Source: Plasmodiophora brassicae (taxonomy: Eukaryota > Endomyxa > Phytomyxea > Plasmodiophorida > Plasmodiophoridae). From it: a stretch of DNA of 64,000 nucleotides. The notes under the pieces were generated by a model. The model was given only the letters and a program-made list of their open reading frames with translations, had not been told where the DNA came from and did no database searches. The number at the start of each line of letters is the position of its first letter. Position 1 is the stretch's first letter. The stretch is taken from NCBI GenBank assembly GCA_039704465.1, contig JASFAU010000002.1, positions 1-64,000 of the forward strand, written 5' to 3'. A program made the translations under genes and the position numbers. Shown one piece after another: positions 63,501 to 64,000 of this stretch.

Positions 63501-64000
63501 CGCTTCTGGGACTGGCGAACCCGACGAGGAAGATTCGGGCCCGGGCACCGTTGTCATGGCTACGGTTAAGGGCGATGTCCATGACATCGGCAAGAATATC
63601 GTCTCCGTTGTCCTCGGGTGTAACAACTACAAAGTCATTGACCTTGGAGTAATGTGCCCATGTGAGAAAATCCTGTAAGCGCCACCGACTGCCCTGCTGG
63701 CTTATGTGGGTTTCAAATGTGGCTCTCAGCGACACTGCCCTTGAGGCGAAGGCCGACGCGATAGGCCTGTCGGGTCTTATCACGCCATCCCTGGACGAGA
63801 TGGTGTACGTGGCGAAAGAAATGACGAGGCGAGGCATTAAGATTCCCCTCCTTATTGGGTATGTGTTCCCCGCCGAATGGCCAGCCGGACCGGTGTCCTC
63901 ATCGCTGTTCGTCCTATCTACGTAGGGGGGCGACGACCTCGAAAATGCACACAGCTGTTAAAATCAGCCCCCGGTACGATGGCACGACTGTCCACGTTCT
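60526..64000 (+). CDS. methionine synthase, cobalamin-dependent (MetH), 3'-partial
   Basis: Transfers a methyl group from 5-methyltetrahydrofolate to homocysteine via cobalamin. Fifteen exons are visible; the gene continues past the window. Boundaries: 60526..60852, 60904..60991, 61057..61481, 61537..61727, 61783..61945, 62008..62090, 62143..62193, 62246..62321, 62378..62488, 62541..62651, 62714..63269, 63336..63355, 63421..63674, 63730..63858, 63926... Homocysteine domain: [45 protein letters not shown] (zinc Cys). Pterin domain: [32 protein letters not shown]. Cobalamin domain: [10 protein letters not shown] (DxHxxG), [14 protein letters not shown]. Exon 12 is only 20 nt, and intron 9 starts with GC. 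All phases are consistent. The activation domain is beyond the edge. Confidence 0.96.

Overview
This is nuclear DNA from a GC-rich, gene-dense, intron-containing eukaryotic microbe. No bacterial operon structure, Shine-Dalgarno pattern or CRISPR is present. Almost every gene becomes readable only after removing GT-AG introns of about 40-80 nt, most of them 50-70 nt. Joining exons at these sites restores conserved protein families in frame: DNA ligase I from 22 exons, CDKAL1 from 7, HID1 from 8 and UBC13 from 5. The family mix is NPSN-type SNARE, TALE homeobox, AMPK beta, MEKK-like kinase, MINDY, HID1 and an ankyrin-like secreted protein. Together with compact 3'-3' gene spacing this suits a free-living or parasitic protist. 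A rhizarian such as a plasmodiophorid is my guess, and that part is inference only.

Layout. 1-3.2 kb: a weak hypothetical ORF, then repeat-like gene-poor DNA and one possible 68-residue spliced gene. 3.2-16.4 kb: PiT phosphate transporter, an acidic Ser-rich protein with a ubiquitin-like N-terminus, ICMT, an AGC kinase, a DusA-type tRNA dihydrouridine synthase, DNA ligase I and an ArfGAP. 16.6-25 kb: NPSN SNARE, TALE homeobox gene 1, a MEKK-type kinase, a secreted gamma-glutamylcyclotransferase-like protein, TALE homeobox gene 2 (hidden by three introns), a p24/TMED cargo receptor and a triple CCCH zinc-finger protein. 25-35.5 kb: a membrane protein, an MFS transporter, CDKAL1, a Cys-rich zinc protein, a cyclin Y/PHO80-like cyclin, UBC13, a metallophosphoesterase and a rubrerythrin-like diiron protein with a mitochondrial-type presequence. 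35.9-42.7 kb: a 52-nt inverted repeat, AMPK beta, a multi-pass membrane protein, a polyQ protein with a LOTUS-like C-terminus, an RS-rich zinc-finger protein, and a second member of the ubiquitin-like N-terminal family ending in C2H2 fingers. 42.7-57.4 kb: a gene-poor stretch with a perfect 70-nt palindrome, an ankyrin-like secreted/membrane protein, an SMP+C2 lipid-transfer tether, a helical membrane protein, MINDY deubiquitinase, a secreted His/Asp peptide and HID1. 58.0-64 kb: a 1.2-kb element whose terminal inverted repeats are built from 22-bp tandem units, an AlkB-type dioxygenase, and methionine synthase (MetH) running off the right edge.

Functional themes are secretory and Golgi traffic (ArfGAP, NPSN, p24, HID1, SMP tether), nutrient and energy signalling (PiT, AGC kinase, AMPK beta, PHO80/cyclin Y-like), tRNA modification (DUS, CDKAL1) and ubiquitin (UBC13, MINDY). 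Most exon boundaries given here were checked by requiring the summed exon length to be a multiple of three and the spliced protein to follow its family. They remain predictions without transcript data.
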